Assembly (NCBI GenBank): GCA_017478515.1
Contig: JAFVDH010000071.1
Span: 1 to 64,000 of the forward strand
Direction of reading: 5' to 3'
From: a bacterium
GTDB lineage: Bacteria > Cyanobacteriota > Vampirovibrionia > Gastranaerophilales > Gastranaerophilaceae
Length of the DNA stretch: 64,000 nucleotides
Under the pieces are notes generated by a model. That model was not told the DNA's origin. It worked only from the letters and a program-made list of their open reading frames with translations, and did no database searches. Positions 1 to 8,933 of the stretch are shown in pieces. The stretch's first letter is position 1, and each line of letters starts with the position of its first letter. A program made the position numbers and the translations under genes.

Positions 1-299
1 AAGTTGTTCTACGTGCTTTCCAGCCGAATAGAGCTAAATCTAACTCTTGTTGAACTTTTACTCTAAAGCATTGTTTGTAAAATCAATTTTACTTGTAAAC
101 CAAATCGTAAAAGATTCAACGGCACAGCCGGGCTACACGCACATTTATTAAGTTGTTCTACGTGCTTTCCAGCCGAATAGAGCTAAATCTAACTCTTGTT
201 GAACTTTTACTCTAAAGCATTGTTTGTAAAATCAATTTTACTTGTAAACCAAATCGTAAAAGATTCAATGGCACAGCCGGGCTACACGCATATTTATTA
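1..299. repeat. 149-bp tandem direct repeat, two copies at window edge
   Basis: Positions 1-149 and 150-298 are the same sequence with only two differences (C120 against T269, and C142 against T291). Each unit contains a perfect 7-bp hairpin (77-83 with 86-92, loop CA). This is nested in a longer stem, 49-61 with 107-120, with one bulged A. The C-to-T change at 269 turns a G-C pair into G-U, so the stem survives. On the minus strand each copy reads as an open stretch of about 25 codons ending at a TAA on the repeat boundary, with no start codon. The array may continue upstream of the window. The function is unknown. Confidence 0.9.
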
Positions 300-388
300 A
301 ATTATATTTGAATTCATTGAAATTGAACTCTGCATTTATTTTATCAAATAAACTTTTTTTATCAAGTTATTTCTAATAATCTTTTTTA

Positions 389-1039
389 TTATGTATTAAA
401 TATTCTATCGCCTGCATCGCCCATGCCCGGTATTATATATCCTTTTTCATTCAATCCCTCGTCCACGGTTGCCGTAATTATTTCTACGTCCGGATAATGT
501 TCATGGATATTTTTTAAACCTTCAGGTGCTGCCATTATGCAAATTACTTTTATATTTTCCATTGGAATATTTTTATCTGCATACAATTTTATTGCTTCTA
601 TGAGCGAATTTCCTGTTGCAAGCATAGGGTCTGTTATGTAAATATAGAATTTTTCAGGATTTGGGGCTTCCATTGGAACTTTGTTATAGTACCAAATTGG
701 TTTTAATGTTTTTTCATCTCTGTACATTCCTATATGTCTTATGCAAGCTTGAGGAAGAATGTCTATTGCTTCATCTGTAAATATTAAGCCTGCTCTCAAT
801 ATTGGTGAAATTATTATATTGATATCTTCTTCCACAGTTTTAACGGTTGTTTTTGTTATCGGAGTTTCTATTTCTTTATCTACAAGCGGCAAATTTTTTG
901 ATGCTTCATAAAGCAGTACTCTGGTGATTTTTCTTGTAGCTATTCTTACTCCTTGAGAATCTGTATTTTTATCTCTCATTTTGCTCAAATTTAAGTAAAT
1001 TACGGGATTTTCAATAACTCTTACATTTTCATATTCCAT
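389..1039 (-). CDS. upp: Uracil phosphoribosyltransferase
   Basis: This enzyme salvages uracil with PRPP to give UMP and pyrophosphate in the cytoplasm. The 216-residue length fits the family (about 208-216). The PRPP-binding loop DPMLATGNS is at residues 137-145. The C-terminal uracil-binding signature PGMGDAGDR is close to the end, as expected for UPRTases. An AAGGAGAAC ribosome-binding site precedes the ATG. It is the last gene of a minus-strand group, 13 nt downstream of the MCE protein gene, so it may be cotranscribed with it, although no functional link is evident. The assignment is secure. Confidence 0.96.
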   Translation of the reverse strand: MEYENVRVIENPVIYLNLSKMRDKNTDSQGVRIATRKITRVLLYEASKNLPLVDKEIETPITKTTVKTVEEDINIIISPILRAGLIFTDEAIDILPQACIRHIGMYRDEKTLKPIWYYNKVPMEAPNPEKFYIYITDPMLATGNSLIEAIKLYADKNIPMENIKVICIMAAPEGLKNIHEHYPDVEIITATVDEGLNEKGYIIPGMGDAGDRIFNT

Positions 1040-1052
1040 TTAGTTCTCCTTT

Positions 1053-1727
1053 TTATTTATTGTTAAAATTTTCTAACTTCTTTGTATTTTCGTCAAGCCA
1101 CAAATTTGTTTCTTTTAAAATTTTCGAAAAATCTTTATTAGGTTTAGATTTCTTATTTTTTTCTTTAGAATTCTTTTGTTCTAAGTTTGTATCATCTGAC
1201 AAATCGTCTAAATTTGAATAAGCATTAGATGTTTCTTTAAAGAAGAAAGACATTCTGTATGTAATTGAAGATATTTTGTCAAACATTTCATCTACCAGAC
1301 CCACAACATCACCTAAACGTTTTGGAGCTTCAACTATTAAGTATTCATCTCTGTTTTTGCTTTCTTCATCGGGCGGATAAACTTCTAATGATTTTGAACC
1401 TCCCAATCCGCTGAATTCTACGGTTATTACGCATCCTTTTGGTAATTTTAAATCTTTTTTATTTAATGTAAATCTTACAAAGACTTCGTTATCTATTATT
1501 TTTACTTTATTTACATATCCTATTTGTACGCCCATCATGTTTACCGGTGAACCTACTATTACTCCGTCAACATCCGGCATAAATATTTGATATGAATTAT
1601 ATTGTTTATCATGGTTAGATTTTATAAAAAGAATTATATTTGCAAAAAAGATAAAAACCAAAAACCAAATACTTAGTTCTATCAACCATTTTACAGCATT
1701 TTTTGTTTTGATTTTTTTACTTATCAT
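1053..1727 (-). CDS. MlaD/MCE-family substrate-binding protein of a lipid transporter
   Basis: The protein has one N-terminal transmembrane segment (about residues 13-35). A single MCE/MlaD domain follows (about 45-120), with the typical pattern DGVIVGSPVNMMGVQIG and then an FSGLGGSKSLEV stretch. The tail (150-224) is short, charged, Lys/Asn-rich and probably partly disordered. MCE proteins form periplasmic rings that carry lipids between membranes, usually with an MlaE permease and MlaF ATPase. Neither partner is in this window, so the ABC components would have to be elsewhere. At 224 residues it is shorter than many cyanobacterial MCE proteins. The gene lies between the 800-residue protein gene and upp, with gaps of 19 and 13 nt. 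Confidence 0.85.
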   Translation of the reverse strand: MISKKIKTKNAVKWLIELSIWFLVFIFFANIILFIKSNHDKQYNSYQIFMPDVDGVIVGSPVNMMGVQIGYVNKVKIIDNEVFVRFTLNKKDLKLPKGCVITVEFSGLGGSKSLEVYPPDEESKNRDEYLIVEAPKRLGDVVGLVDEMFDKISSITYRMSFFFKETSNAYSNLDDLSDDTNLEQKNSKEKNKKSKPNKDFSKILKETNLWLDENTKKLENFNNK

Positions 1728-1746
1728 ATAAAATAATTACCTTATA

Positions 1747-4149
1747 CTACAATTTTTCCAATTCTGAAATATGCGGTTCAAGAAGTCGTCTGCCTACTTT
1801 TTCGAAGTATATCGAGCATAGTTTCTTATTTCCGTAATTTATAACTTTTTCAACGACACCTTCGCCGAATTTTGTATGTCTTACTCTGTCATTTTTTTTG
1901 AAATCTACATTTTTTGGACTTTGTAATTCCGGTTGAGAGAAGACAGGCAATTTTGGCTCATCAGGTGTATCATCTATATATTTTGGAATTATAGGTTCAA
2001 CATCTTGTTCTTTTTTTTGTTGTTCTTTTTGTTCTTCCTCGTGAAGTTCGACATCTATTTCGCTTATCATATCCAAATCGGCTTCTGTTAATTCTTCAGA
2101 GCTTTGCGGTTGAACATTTATTATTTCTTGCTGAGTTTGAATTTGCGGTTCTTGTTGAGGTTGTTCGACAACTTCTTCTGCTATAACTTCTTCTTGCGGT
2201 TTTATTTCTATTTGAGGAAGTTTATTTTGAGTTTGTTTTTCTTGTATTTCTTGGTTTGAAACTGTATTTTGCTGAGAATTTTCTTGTTGGGGTATATTTT
2301 GTTGCGGATTTTGGTTTTTTTGTTCCTTATGATTTTGTTTTAAGGTCAATTTAATATTTTTAAACGCATTTTCTACCGGAGAATTTGCATATAATTTATC
2401 CAATTGTTCTGAGTCAAAATTTTCCAATTCTTCGTCATCAGAAATTTGATTTTGTTCAAAATTTTGTTGATGAGGTTGAGAAACCTGTTGAGGGTTGTTA
2501 TACATTTGGTTAGGATAAGGCGGCTGCTGGAACTGTTGAGGCTGTGGAGGCATCATTTGCATATATGGCTGAGGCATCATATTTTGAGGCATCATCATAG
2601 GATAAGGCATTTGCATTGGCATTTGGGGCTGATAGTAATATGGTTGTGCTCCCATTTGCTGTGCCATTGTCATTTGGTTCATATATGCCGGTGAGTAGTT
2701 GTATTGCGGAACCGTATATGGCAATTCCATTGCCTGTTTTTGCGATAATTGATTCATTTGATTTTGCATCATCGCTTCGTTGTCCATTTGGCGTTTTTCT
2801 TTTATTTTGTTTCTTATTTGTGCTTCTTGTTCTTTGTGAATTACGTCTTGGTACTGCTTTTCTACAAGTTCTTTCATCTTATCTTTGAAGAACGCTGATG
2901 TTGCTGTTTCTATATTATCGTTTGGTTTTATTTTATCGTTAAAAATACCTTTATCTGATTTCAGACTTACTATTAAAGGCAGATATTGCGTTTCTTGTCC
3001 GTAAGCTATATATTCCCATTTTGCCAATTTGTTCAGGAATGTATTATATGCATCAAAATCATCTTGTATTACTGTCGGAGTAAACATTATCATGTTTTTT
3101 GAAATTTTTTTCAATTCATTTAAATATTTATATTCATAGCCCAGAACTGTAACTGTATTTATATTTTTTGTAAAATACATTTGTTTTAGAAGTTTTTTAT
3201 CTGAATTTTTATTGTTTATAGTTACGAAAACAATAACTTCTTCATTCATTTTTGAAATTTTATTATATATGAACGAAATGTATTCTCTTTGAACTTCTTC
3301 ATCAATATTTGATAAATTTATTAATGTTGTTGAATTTTCGATTAAACTTTTGTTTAGGTTTAAAAAGTCTTTTTTGGAATTTGCCAAAACGCCTTTTTCC
3401 TGATATTTTAAAAGGGCATTTTTAATCAGAACCAATTCAACCATTTTTGATGATTTGTATTGTGCTTCTAAAATATCTATAAGGCTGTTAACAGGAATAT
3501 ACTGGCTTTCTATTGTTTTTACATAGTATTGTAATTCTAAAAAAGTTTCTTGTATAACAGCTTTTGACTCTACGGTTTTGTATTCAATCCCTCTTTCTGA
3601 AATAAAACCGAGGGTTTCATAATTTACCGGGAGTTTAAAATTCTTTCCTGCAACGAGTGTTCCGCCTGTGTTGTCATACGTTCCGACGGTGTCTATTATT
3701 ACGGTTCTTTTGTTGAAATTTTTTGTTAAATCATTCAATTTTCTTATAATTATATCGGAATTATCCTGATTTTCCGACAGAATAAGGAGTTTATTCTTTA
3801 TAAAGTTAAAATCAAGTTTCAGCGGAATATTATCTTGTGCCAATTCGCCGAGTGTTATAGGATTTTCACCCTCAAGAAGTTTTACGATTTCTGCCAAATC
3901 AAGCAATCCGATAACGCTATTATTAGATGGAACTGTACCTTCAAAGTTTATTAAATTGCCGTCGGGGGTAACGTTATAAATAAGGCGGGCTATAGCTATA
4001 TTGCCATGTTTATTTGTTTCCATGTGCATGATTTGGGCAATATAAGTTTCTCTGGCATCTTTTATCATTAAAAATCCAGCTAAAAATAGTTTTTCATTTT
4101 TTTCGAAAAACAATTTTATAAGGTTATTTTTAACCTCAAATATTCTCAT
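1747..4149 (-). CDS. HerA-like N-terminal protein with Q/P/M-rich linker and UvrD/PcrA-type C-terminal Tudor-like domain
   Basis: No named family was recognised for the whole 800-residue protein. Residues 1-110 resemble a HAS-barrel-type start. Residues 115-450 look like a HerA/VirB4-like ATPase fold, with a Walker-B-like strand RTVIIDTVGTYDN. The expected P-loop position (LLILSENQDNSD) lacks the GKS/T motif, so ATPase activity is doubtful. Residues 455-580 are extremely Met/Gln/Pro/Tyr-rich, and 590-735 are Gln/Glu-rich, so both are probably disordered. The last 50 residues (DRVRHTKFGEGVVEKV, then a C-terminal LLEPHISELEKL) match the Tudor-like C-terminal domain of UvrD/PcrA helicases, which binds RNA polymerase. 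A role near RNA polymerase or DNA is inferred. It heads the group with the MCE gene and upp. Confidence 0.7.
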   Translation of the reverse strand: MRIFEVKNNLIKLFFEKNEKLFLAGFLMIKDARETYIAQIMHMETNKHGNIAIARLIYNVTPDGNLINFEGTVPSNNSVIGLLDLAEIVKLLEGENPITLGELAQDNIPLKLDFNFIKNKLLILSENQDNSDIIIRKLNDLTKNFNKRTVIIDTVGTYDNTGGTLVAGKNFKLPVNYETLGFISERGIEYKTVESKAVIQETFLELQYYVKTIESQYIPVNSLIDILEAQYKSSKMVELVLIKNALLKYQEKGVLANSKKDFLNLNKSLIENSTTLINLSNIDEEVQREYISFIYNKISKMNEEVIVFVTINNKNSDKKLLKQMYFTKNINTVTVLGYEYKYLNELKKISKNMIMFTPTVIQDDFDAYNTFLNKLAKWEYIAYGQETQYLPLIVSLKSDKGIFNDKIKPNDNIETATSAFFKDKMKELVEKQYQDVIHKEQEAQIRNKIKEKRQMDNEAMMQNQMNQLSQKQAMELPYTVPQYNYSPAYMNQMTMAQQMGAQPYYYQPQMPMQMPYPMMMPQNMMPQPYMQMMPPQPQQFQQPPYPNQMYNNPQQVSQPHQQNFEQNQISDDEELENFDSEQLDKLYANSPVENAFKNIKLTLKQNHKEQKNQNPQQNIPQQENSQQNTVSNQEIQEKQTQNKLPQIEIKPQEEVIAEEVVEQPQQEPQIQTQQEIINVQPQSSEELTEADLDMISEIDVELHEEEQKEQQKKEQDVEPIIPKYIDDTPDEPKLPVFSQPELQSPKNVDFKKNDRVRHTKFGEGVVEKVINYGNKKLCSIYFEKVGRRLLEPHISELEKL

Positions 4150-4232
4150 GCACAGTTCCTTACTTATTAGAATTATTTTATCATGAAAATATTTCTAATA
4201 GTCCATAAGATTAAATTTAGTAAAATTTGTTA

Positions 4233-7200
4233 CTAATCAACTGAGAAAATTTCTTTAATATCGTCCAAAGTCAATGACTTAGTGATATTTCTGTCTACGG
4301 AAATTACGTTATCTACTAAATCACGTTTAATAGATTTAAGTTTTTGAATTTTTTCTTCAACAGTATTTTTAGTAATAAGTCTGTAAACGAAAACTTTTTT
4401 AGTTTGTCCGATACGGTAAGCACGGTCAGTAGCCTGGTCTTCTACGGCAGGATTCCACCATGGGTCGTAGTGGATTACGTAATCCGCACCTGTCAGGTTC
4501 AAACCTGTTCCGCCGGCTTTCAAGCTGATTAAGAATATAGGAATGCTCTTTGACGAATTAAATCTTTCAACAGCACCCTGTCTGTCTTTTGTTTTACCTG
4601 TCAAGTATTCGTAAGGCGTACCTGTTCTTTCAAGCCAATCTTTTATTATATCAAGCATATCTACAAATTGGCTGAACAGAAGTATTCTGTGGCCCTCTGA
4701 TATAATTTGTTCAAGCATGCCTTTTAAGTGTTCAAACTTACCTGACTGAATCATGCCCTTAACATTTTCTTTGTCGTAAAGTCTTGGGTGGCAGCAAATT
4801 TGACGTAATCTAAGCAATGCAGAAAAGATTGACAGTCTGCTCTTTTCAAGACCGTTTTGTTCAATAGATTTGAACAATTCTTCTTTAGTACTGTCAAGTA
4901 CGTCAAGATAGAAGTCTCTTTGTTCAGGTGTAAGTTCGCAGTATGCGATATTTTCAACCTTATCAGGCAAGTCTTTTGCAACATCTCGTTTCATACGTCT
5001 TAAGATGAACGGATAAATTTGGAGTTTCAAGCGTTTTTCAACGGTTTTATCCTGTCTTTCCATAATCGGATTAACATATCTGTAATTAAATTCCGCAACA
5101 TTGAACAAAAATCCTGGCATTAAGAAGTCAAATACTGACCATAATTCTTCCAGTTTATTTTCAATAGGTGTACCTGAAAGTGCAAGTTTATGGTCTGCTT
5201 TCAGCTGTTTAACGGATTGTGCCGTTTGGCTTATTGCGTTTTTGATATTTTGGGATTCATCAAGTATTACGTATCTGAAGTCATATTGCTGTAATTCTTC
5301 AATATCACGTCTTACAAGTGCGTAACTTGTTATAACAACATCGTGTTCAGGAATTTTTTCAAATAACGCTTTTCTTTCCGTGCCTGACAATTTTAAGCAA
5401 GTTAAATCAGGAACGAATTTTTGAATTTCAGATTCCCAGTTAAACACAACGGATGTAGGACAGATAACAAGAACAGGTTTGTCTCCGTCAACTTCTTTTG
5501 CTTTTTGGATTAGAGCAAGAGCCTGCAAGGTTTTTCCAAGCCCCATATCATCTGCAAGAATACCATTTAAGCCGTATTTATACATAAACCAAAGCCAGCC
5601 AAAACCTTTTTGTTGATATTCACGGAATTTAGCCTTAATTCCTTTTGGTAAATCGACATCTCCGCCTGTTGAGAATGTTGAAATTTGATTCCAGAATTCT
5701 TCAAATCGTTCGCTCATTACGAGTTCAAAGTTTTGGTTTTTAAGTTCGGTTACCAATCCTGCACGGTATGTTTTTACGACAAATTCATTTTCGTTATTTC
5801 TGTATGCGTCGAATGAATTAAACGATTTCATCATTGCATAAATGTTTTCGGCAGGATATTCCACAAAGCCCAAACTTCTTATTCTTGCGTATTTTTCGTT
5901 ACTTTGAATTGTTTCATAGATATCGTCAAAATTGATTATTTCATCGCCTACCTGACCGTAGAGTTTAATTACGAAACTGTCGGCTGATTCTTCTGAAAAG
6001 TCAATTTTTGCACACATTCTGAAAGGTTTTTCCATAATCTTGAAAAAGCTCATATCATCTTTTTCTTCAAAAACCCAGCCATCGCCTGCTTTGTTCATAT
6101 AGTAGTTATAAAAGTCGATAGCATTTTCTTTTTCCAATGCAAGGTTATTTGTCTGCATAGGAACAAATTTGCATGCCAAAAGCATTTGATATGCCTGATA
6201 TTCGTGTTCCAGATTTCTTTTTACCCAGTATATCAAGTCTTCTTCAGGTTTTTTAATTGTAATATACGGAGATTTATCTTGTTTTGAGAACGGAACTCTA
6301 ACGCCGTCATATTCAAACTCCAACGATGCTTTAAGAGATTGGTCATAGTCAATGCCCAGAGTTACGATATTTTTCGGCGGACGTTGTTCAAGCATTAATT
6401 TGCTTATTGAGTCTGATATTTCAACGTCAATTTGTTCTCTTAATCTTGGTAATTCTTCGTAAATGAACTTGCCGCCCTCAGCGTCTTTTAAGTCTGTAAA
6501 TGTTTGTTTAATGAGGTTTTGCGGTAAAACGTTCATAGAAACATTTGTAGGGAATATTATATTTTTGTATCTTCCCCATTTTATTTGACGTGAGAAGTAT
6601 CTTACCTCTTCAAACGGGATTTCTTCGTCTGAATCAGGGCGTTTCCATGAAAGTGCAAGCATTATTGTTCCTGCGGTTGAGCCGTTAACGGAAAGAACTA
6701 TTCTCCATTCGTCTTTGACAAATTTAAGTCTTTGCTTGCTTCTTTCGTCTAAAACTTCGTCTGCAAGTGCCAACAGAGGAAACATCGGTGCGAATTTTGT
6801 GATAGGAATATCGTACCATCCCGCTTTTTTGTCTTGACGAGAAAGTTTTAAAAGATTTTTAAATATTTCAACTTCTGCAAGTTGAGAGTTGTTTAATGTA
6901 AAATTAGGGTCATTTTTTTGAGCCTCCATAAGGGCCATCAAAATCGGTTCTATGGCTCTTACGACTTTTCCTGTAGAGCGTGACATTACAAGAATTGAAA
7001 AGAAGTTAGGTTTTCTTTTCGGGTTGAAATGGAAAATATAGTTTCCTGTAGGAGGTTCTGTTAAGGCAGTATTTTCGTCAGGATAATCAAAATCCATGCC
7101 GAATTTTGTTTCAAGCCAATCCTCATAAGCGTGTTCGTTTATGGCTTTTATGGCAACCGCAACGGCATGTTTGCACCATTCTTCTTTCAACGGACAGTTG

Positions 7201-7406
7201 CATCTTGCCTCAACTTTATTTTTTTTGAAAATTAAATCTGTTTTGTAAGCCTCTTGAAAATTACCTTTAACTTTTCCCATATAAAAATTTTTCTCAGGAA
7301 AAGATTCAAGTATCATATTGCCGACGTAGTATTCATAACCTCTTCGCCAACTTCCTGCCGATGCATTTTCTTTTAAGAATTTGTAGTTAAACTGCGGAAC
7401 ACTCAT
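4233..7406 (-). CDS. SNF2-family DEAD/DEAH-like helicase with N-terminal SWIM zinc finger
   Basis: This is a 1057-residue Swi2/Snf2 ATPase. A SWIM zinc finger (CNCPLKEEWCKH) lies near residues 69-80. A long bacterial SNF2-associated domain spans about 120-560. The RecA-like core starts near 590, with Walker A (DDMGLGKT) near 618 and the DESQ box near 715. The C-terminal helicase lobe is about 880-1020, with SLKAGGTGLNLTGADYV and the arginine-finger region DRAYRIGQ. Family members translocate on double-stranded DNA and remodel protein-DNA complexes. Bacterial SWIM-SNF2 proteins resemble HepA/RapA-like factors that act with RNA polymerase, though the exact target is unknown. It is 83 nt upstream of the 800-residue Tudor-domain protein gene on the same strand, so the two may be linked. 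Confidence 0.93.
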   Translation of the reverse strand: MSVPQFNYKFLKENASAGSWRRGYEYYVGNMILESFPEKNFYMGKVKGNFQEAYKTDLIFKKNKVEARCNCPLKEEWCKHAVAVAIKAINEHAYEDWLETKFGMDFDYPDENTALTEPPTGNYIFHFNPKRKPNFFSILVMSRSTGKVVRAIEPILMALMEAQKNDPNFTLNNSQLAEVEIFKNLLKLSRQDKKAGWYDIPITKFAPMFPLLALADEVLDERSKQRLKFVKDEWRIVLSVNGSTAGTIMLALSWKRPDSDEEIPFEEVRYFSRQIKWGRYKNIIFPTNVSMNVLPQNLIKQTFTDLKDAEGGKFIYEELPRLREQIDVEISDSISKLMLEQRPPKNIVTLGIDYDQSLKASLEFEYDGVRVPFSKQDKSPYITIKKPEEDLIYWVKRNLEHEYQAYQMLLACKFVPMQTNNLALEKENAIDFYNYYMNKAGDGWVFEEKDDMSFFKIMEKPFRMCAKIDFSEESADSFVIKLYGQVGDEIINFDDIYETIQSNEKYARIRSLGFVEYPAENIYAMMKSFNSFDAYRNNENEFVVKTYRAGLVTELKNQNFELVMSERFEEFWNQISTFSTGGDVDLPKGIKAKFREYQQKGFGWLWFMYKYGLNGILADDMGLGKTLQALALIQKAKEVDGDKPVLVICPTSVVFNWESEIQKFVPDLTCLKLSGTERKALFEKIPEHDVVITSYALVRRDIEELQQYDFRYVILDESQNIKNAISQTAQSVKQLKADHKLALSGTPIENKLEELWSVFDFLMPGFLFNVAEFNYRYVNPIMERQDKTVEKRLKLQIYPFILRRMKRDVAKDLPDKVENIAYCELTPEQRDFYLDVLDSTKEELFKSIEQNGLEKSRLSIFSALLRLRQICCHPRLYDKENVKGMIQSGKFEHLKGMLEQIISEGHRILLFSQFVDMLDIIKDWLERTGTPYEYLTGKTKDRQGAVERFNSSKSIPIFLISLKAGGTGLNLTGADYVIHYDPWWNPAVEDQATDRAYRIGQTKKVFVYRLITKNTVEEKIQKLKSIKRDLVDNVISVDRNITKSLTLDDIKEIFSVD

Positions 7407-7941
7407 TATACTGTGGAGTATCTCTTTCTTTTACTTCATAAGGCCATCAATAAACGATTACAAGTTTATACCTCAAAAATCGTACTCACATTATTACATA
7501 AATTTTTTTAAATTGCAAGTAAATTTTACGAGGACTTATATAATAAATTTAGCTGCACATAATCTAAACCCTCATCTTGAACTTGTTTAAGTGTGACTGT
7601 TTCGGTTTGTTCTGTTGGGTTAGAAAACCCAACATACTTTCTAAAATAAAGCTGTCCTGACAATAAAAATAATTTCATCCGACCATTGCGAAATGAGCAA
7701 TAAATTAATGCGAATTAGAGGAAAAGAAACGGCGTTTGTTTAGTTATTTGAAAGTTAGCCGTTTCCCGATAATGAGCATTTAAATTTATTAGCGAATGCA
7801 GCACCGGTCGGCAGTTTCTTTTGGTTCTGTTTCTTTGCTGCCAAAGAAATAGAACATATAAAATATAATATTTTAAATAAATTAAAAAATAAGGGCTTCT
7901 ATTATTTCAAAATAATATACTTTATTTCTCTGTTTTAATTG
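7407..7941. other. 535-bp non-coding region rich in palindromes
   Basis: No credible gene was seen on either strand. The region holds a short hairpin with perfect arms GTTGGGTT/AACCCAAC (about 7607-7626). It also holds the long nested hairpin described at 7679-7811 and a second palindrome, TTTCTTTG-CTGC-CAAAGAAA, near 7837-7856. The wording around 7820-7860 looks like a dispersed intergenic repeat rather than unique sequence. The SNF2 gene promoter should lie in the first 100 bp, but no clear -35/-10 pair was seen. Confidence 0.6.
7679..7811. repeat. Long nested imperfect hairpin, possible structured RNA or MITE
   Basis: Four pairs of complementary segments are nested in strict order: CCGACC (7679-7684) with GGTCGG (7806-7811), AATAAATT (7699-7706) with AATTTATT (7783-7790), AATGC (7707-7711) with GCATT (7776-7780), and GAAACGGC (7726-7733) with GCCGTTTC (7758-7765). 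Internal loops separate them. The 5' half (7686-7714) recurs with two differences at 50158-50187, so the unit is dispersed in this genome. Whether it is transcribed is unknown. Confidence 0.6.
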
Positions 7942-8445
7942 TTAGTTATTAGAATTGGTTTTTCTGTTGCATTTGCAATCTTTATACTTGCATTTACCGT
8001 TTTTAATATTTAATATTTGCGGAGTTATATATTCAACTTCAAAGTCGTGAATTTTAGATAAGGTTTTAACTCTGTTATAATAGCAAAATTCTTTTTCGGG
8101 TTTTTCCAAAATCAAGACAACTTTTGCTTTTTTGCCTGTCATATATTGGTAATGCAGGGCTTGACCGATACTTTCGGCCCATTTATTTGCAAAATCAAAT
8201 TCAATCGCATGTGTATTTGTAAGGCAATCTACTCTTGTTTTGTCTTCGTTTTTGTATTCTTCAACACCGTTGTGCTGTTTGCACCAGGCATGCTGGTACG
8301 AACTTTCACTATGTTGGTGAACTACATATTTATAGCCTGATGGCGTATAGCCATATTCAAATGCTAAGGTATAATTTGGGTATAAAACAGTTAAACAAAT
8401 TGAAAATAAAAATAATGCAAAACGGTTGTGTTTATTGGCTTTCAT
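7942..8445 (-). CDS. Secreted PD-(D/E)XK nuclease-like protein
   Basis: The start is placed at the fifth codon of the longest frame because the AAAGGA ribosome-binding site abuts the first ATG but lies 11 nt from this one. A signal peptide (Lys/His start, hydrophobic FALFLFSICLTVLYP, then A-F) covers about residues 1-29. The mature part carries RVDCLTNTHAIEFDFANKW near residues 70-88 and GQALHYQYMTGKKAKVVLI soon after. The spacing of D, ExD and K resembles the restriction-endonuclease-like fold of small secreted proteins known from Legionella and other environmental bacteria. Paired cysteines and a Cys/Lys-rich tail suggest disulfides. The substrate is unknown, and the nuclease call is inference from motif spacing. 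Confidence 0.6.
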   Translation of the reverse strand: MKANKHNRFALFLFSICLTVLYPNYTLAFEYGYTPSGYKYVVHQHSESSYQHAWCKQHNGVEEYKNEDKTRVDCLTNTHAIEFDFANKWAESIGQALHYQYMTGKKAKVVLILEKPEKEFCYYNRVKTLSKIHDFEVEYITPQILNIKNGKCKYKDCKCNRKTNSNN

Positions 8446-8609
8446 TGGTATTATCATCCTTTCTGATTAAAATTTAATCTTGAAATTATCATCACTAGTA
8501 TTAATTGATGTTAAACATTATATTACTAAGATGAATAAATTTACAATATCCAATATGTTAGATAGTTAAAATTCTCTGAAAGCATAATTAGAATGATAAA
8601 GAGGATATT

Positions 8610-8933
8610 ATGAAGTTAACTAAGAAATTTGGCAAAAGATTAAAAGAGATTAGAAAAAGAAGAAATATAAGCCAAGAAGAGTTGGCTGAATTAATTGGCA
8701 TGGAACCTAATAACATAAGTAAATTAGAGTCAGGCGGGCATTTACCGAAAAAAGAAAATCTCGAAAAGCTATGTGATGTTTTGGAAATTGAGCCAAAAGA
8801 ATTGTTTGACTTTGGTCATCTAAAATCTAAAAATGAGCTGATTGAAGAGTTAATCGCCGCAATCAATAAATTCTCGCTAAAAGATTTGCAATATCTTAAG
8901 AAAATAATTGATGCTTATATTGAAACTAAATAA
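8610..8933 (+). CDS. XRE-family helix-turn-helix regulator
   Basis: This is a 107-residue protein with an N-terminal Cro/C1-type HTH (about residues 7-62). The signature is RLKEIRKRRNISQEELAELI followed by NNISKLESG and a helix-five segment at LCDVLEIEPKELF. The remaining 40 residues form a predicted amphipathic helix, perhaps for dimerisation. An AAAGAGGATATT ribosome-binding site precedes the ATG. The gene stands alone between the secreted nuclease-like gene and the inverted-repeat element that begins at its stop codon. Its target is unknown. The three other XRE proteins in the window are shorter and not close relatives. Confidence 0.88.
   Translation: MKLTKKFGKRLKEIRKRRNISQEELAELIGMEPNNISKLESGGHLPKKENLEKLCDVLEIEPKELFDFGHLKSKNELIEELIAAINKFSLKDLQYLKKIIDAYIETK

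Noticed and set aside
1-299. CRISPR array
   Set aside because: Units are 149 bp and adjacent with no spacers, and no cas genes are present.
2446-2888. Two plus-strand open frames (Leu/Arg/His-rich and Phe-rich)
   Set aside because: They are antisense shadows of the Q/P/M-rich part of the 1747-4149 gene; the low-complexity codons create open frames on the other strand.
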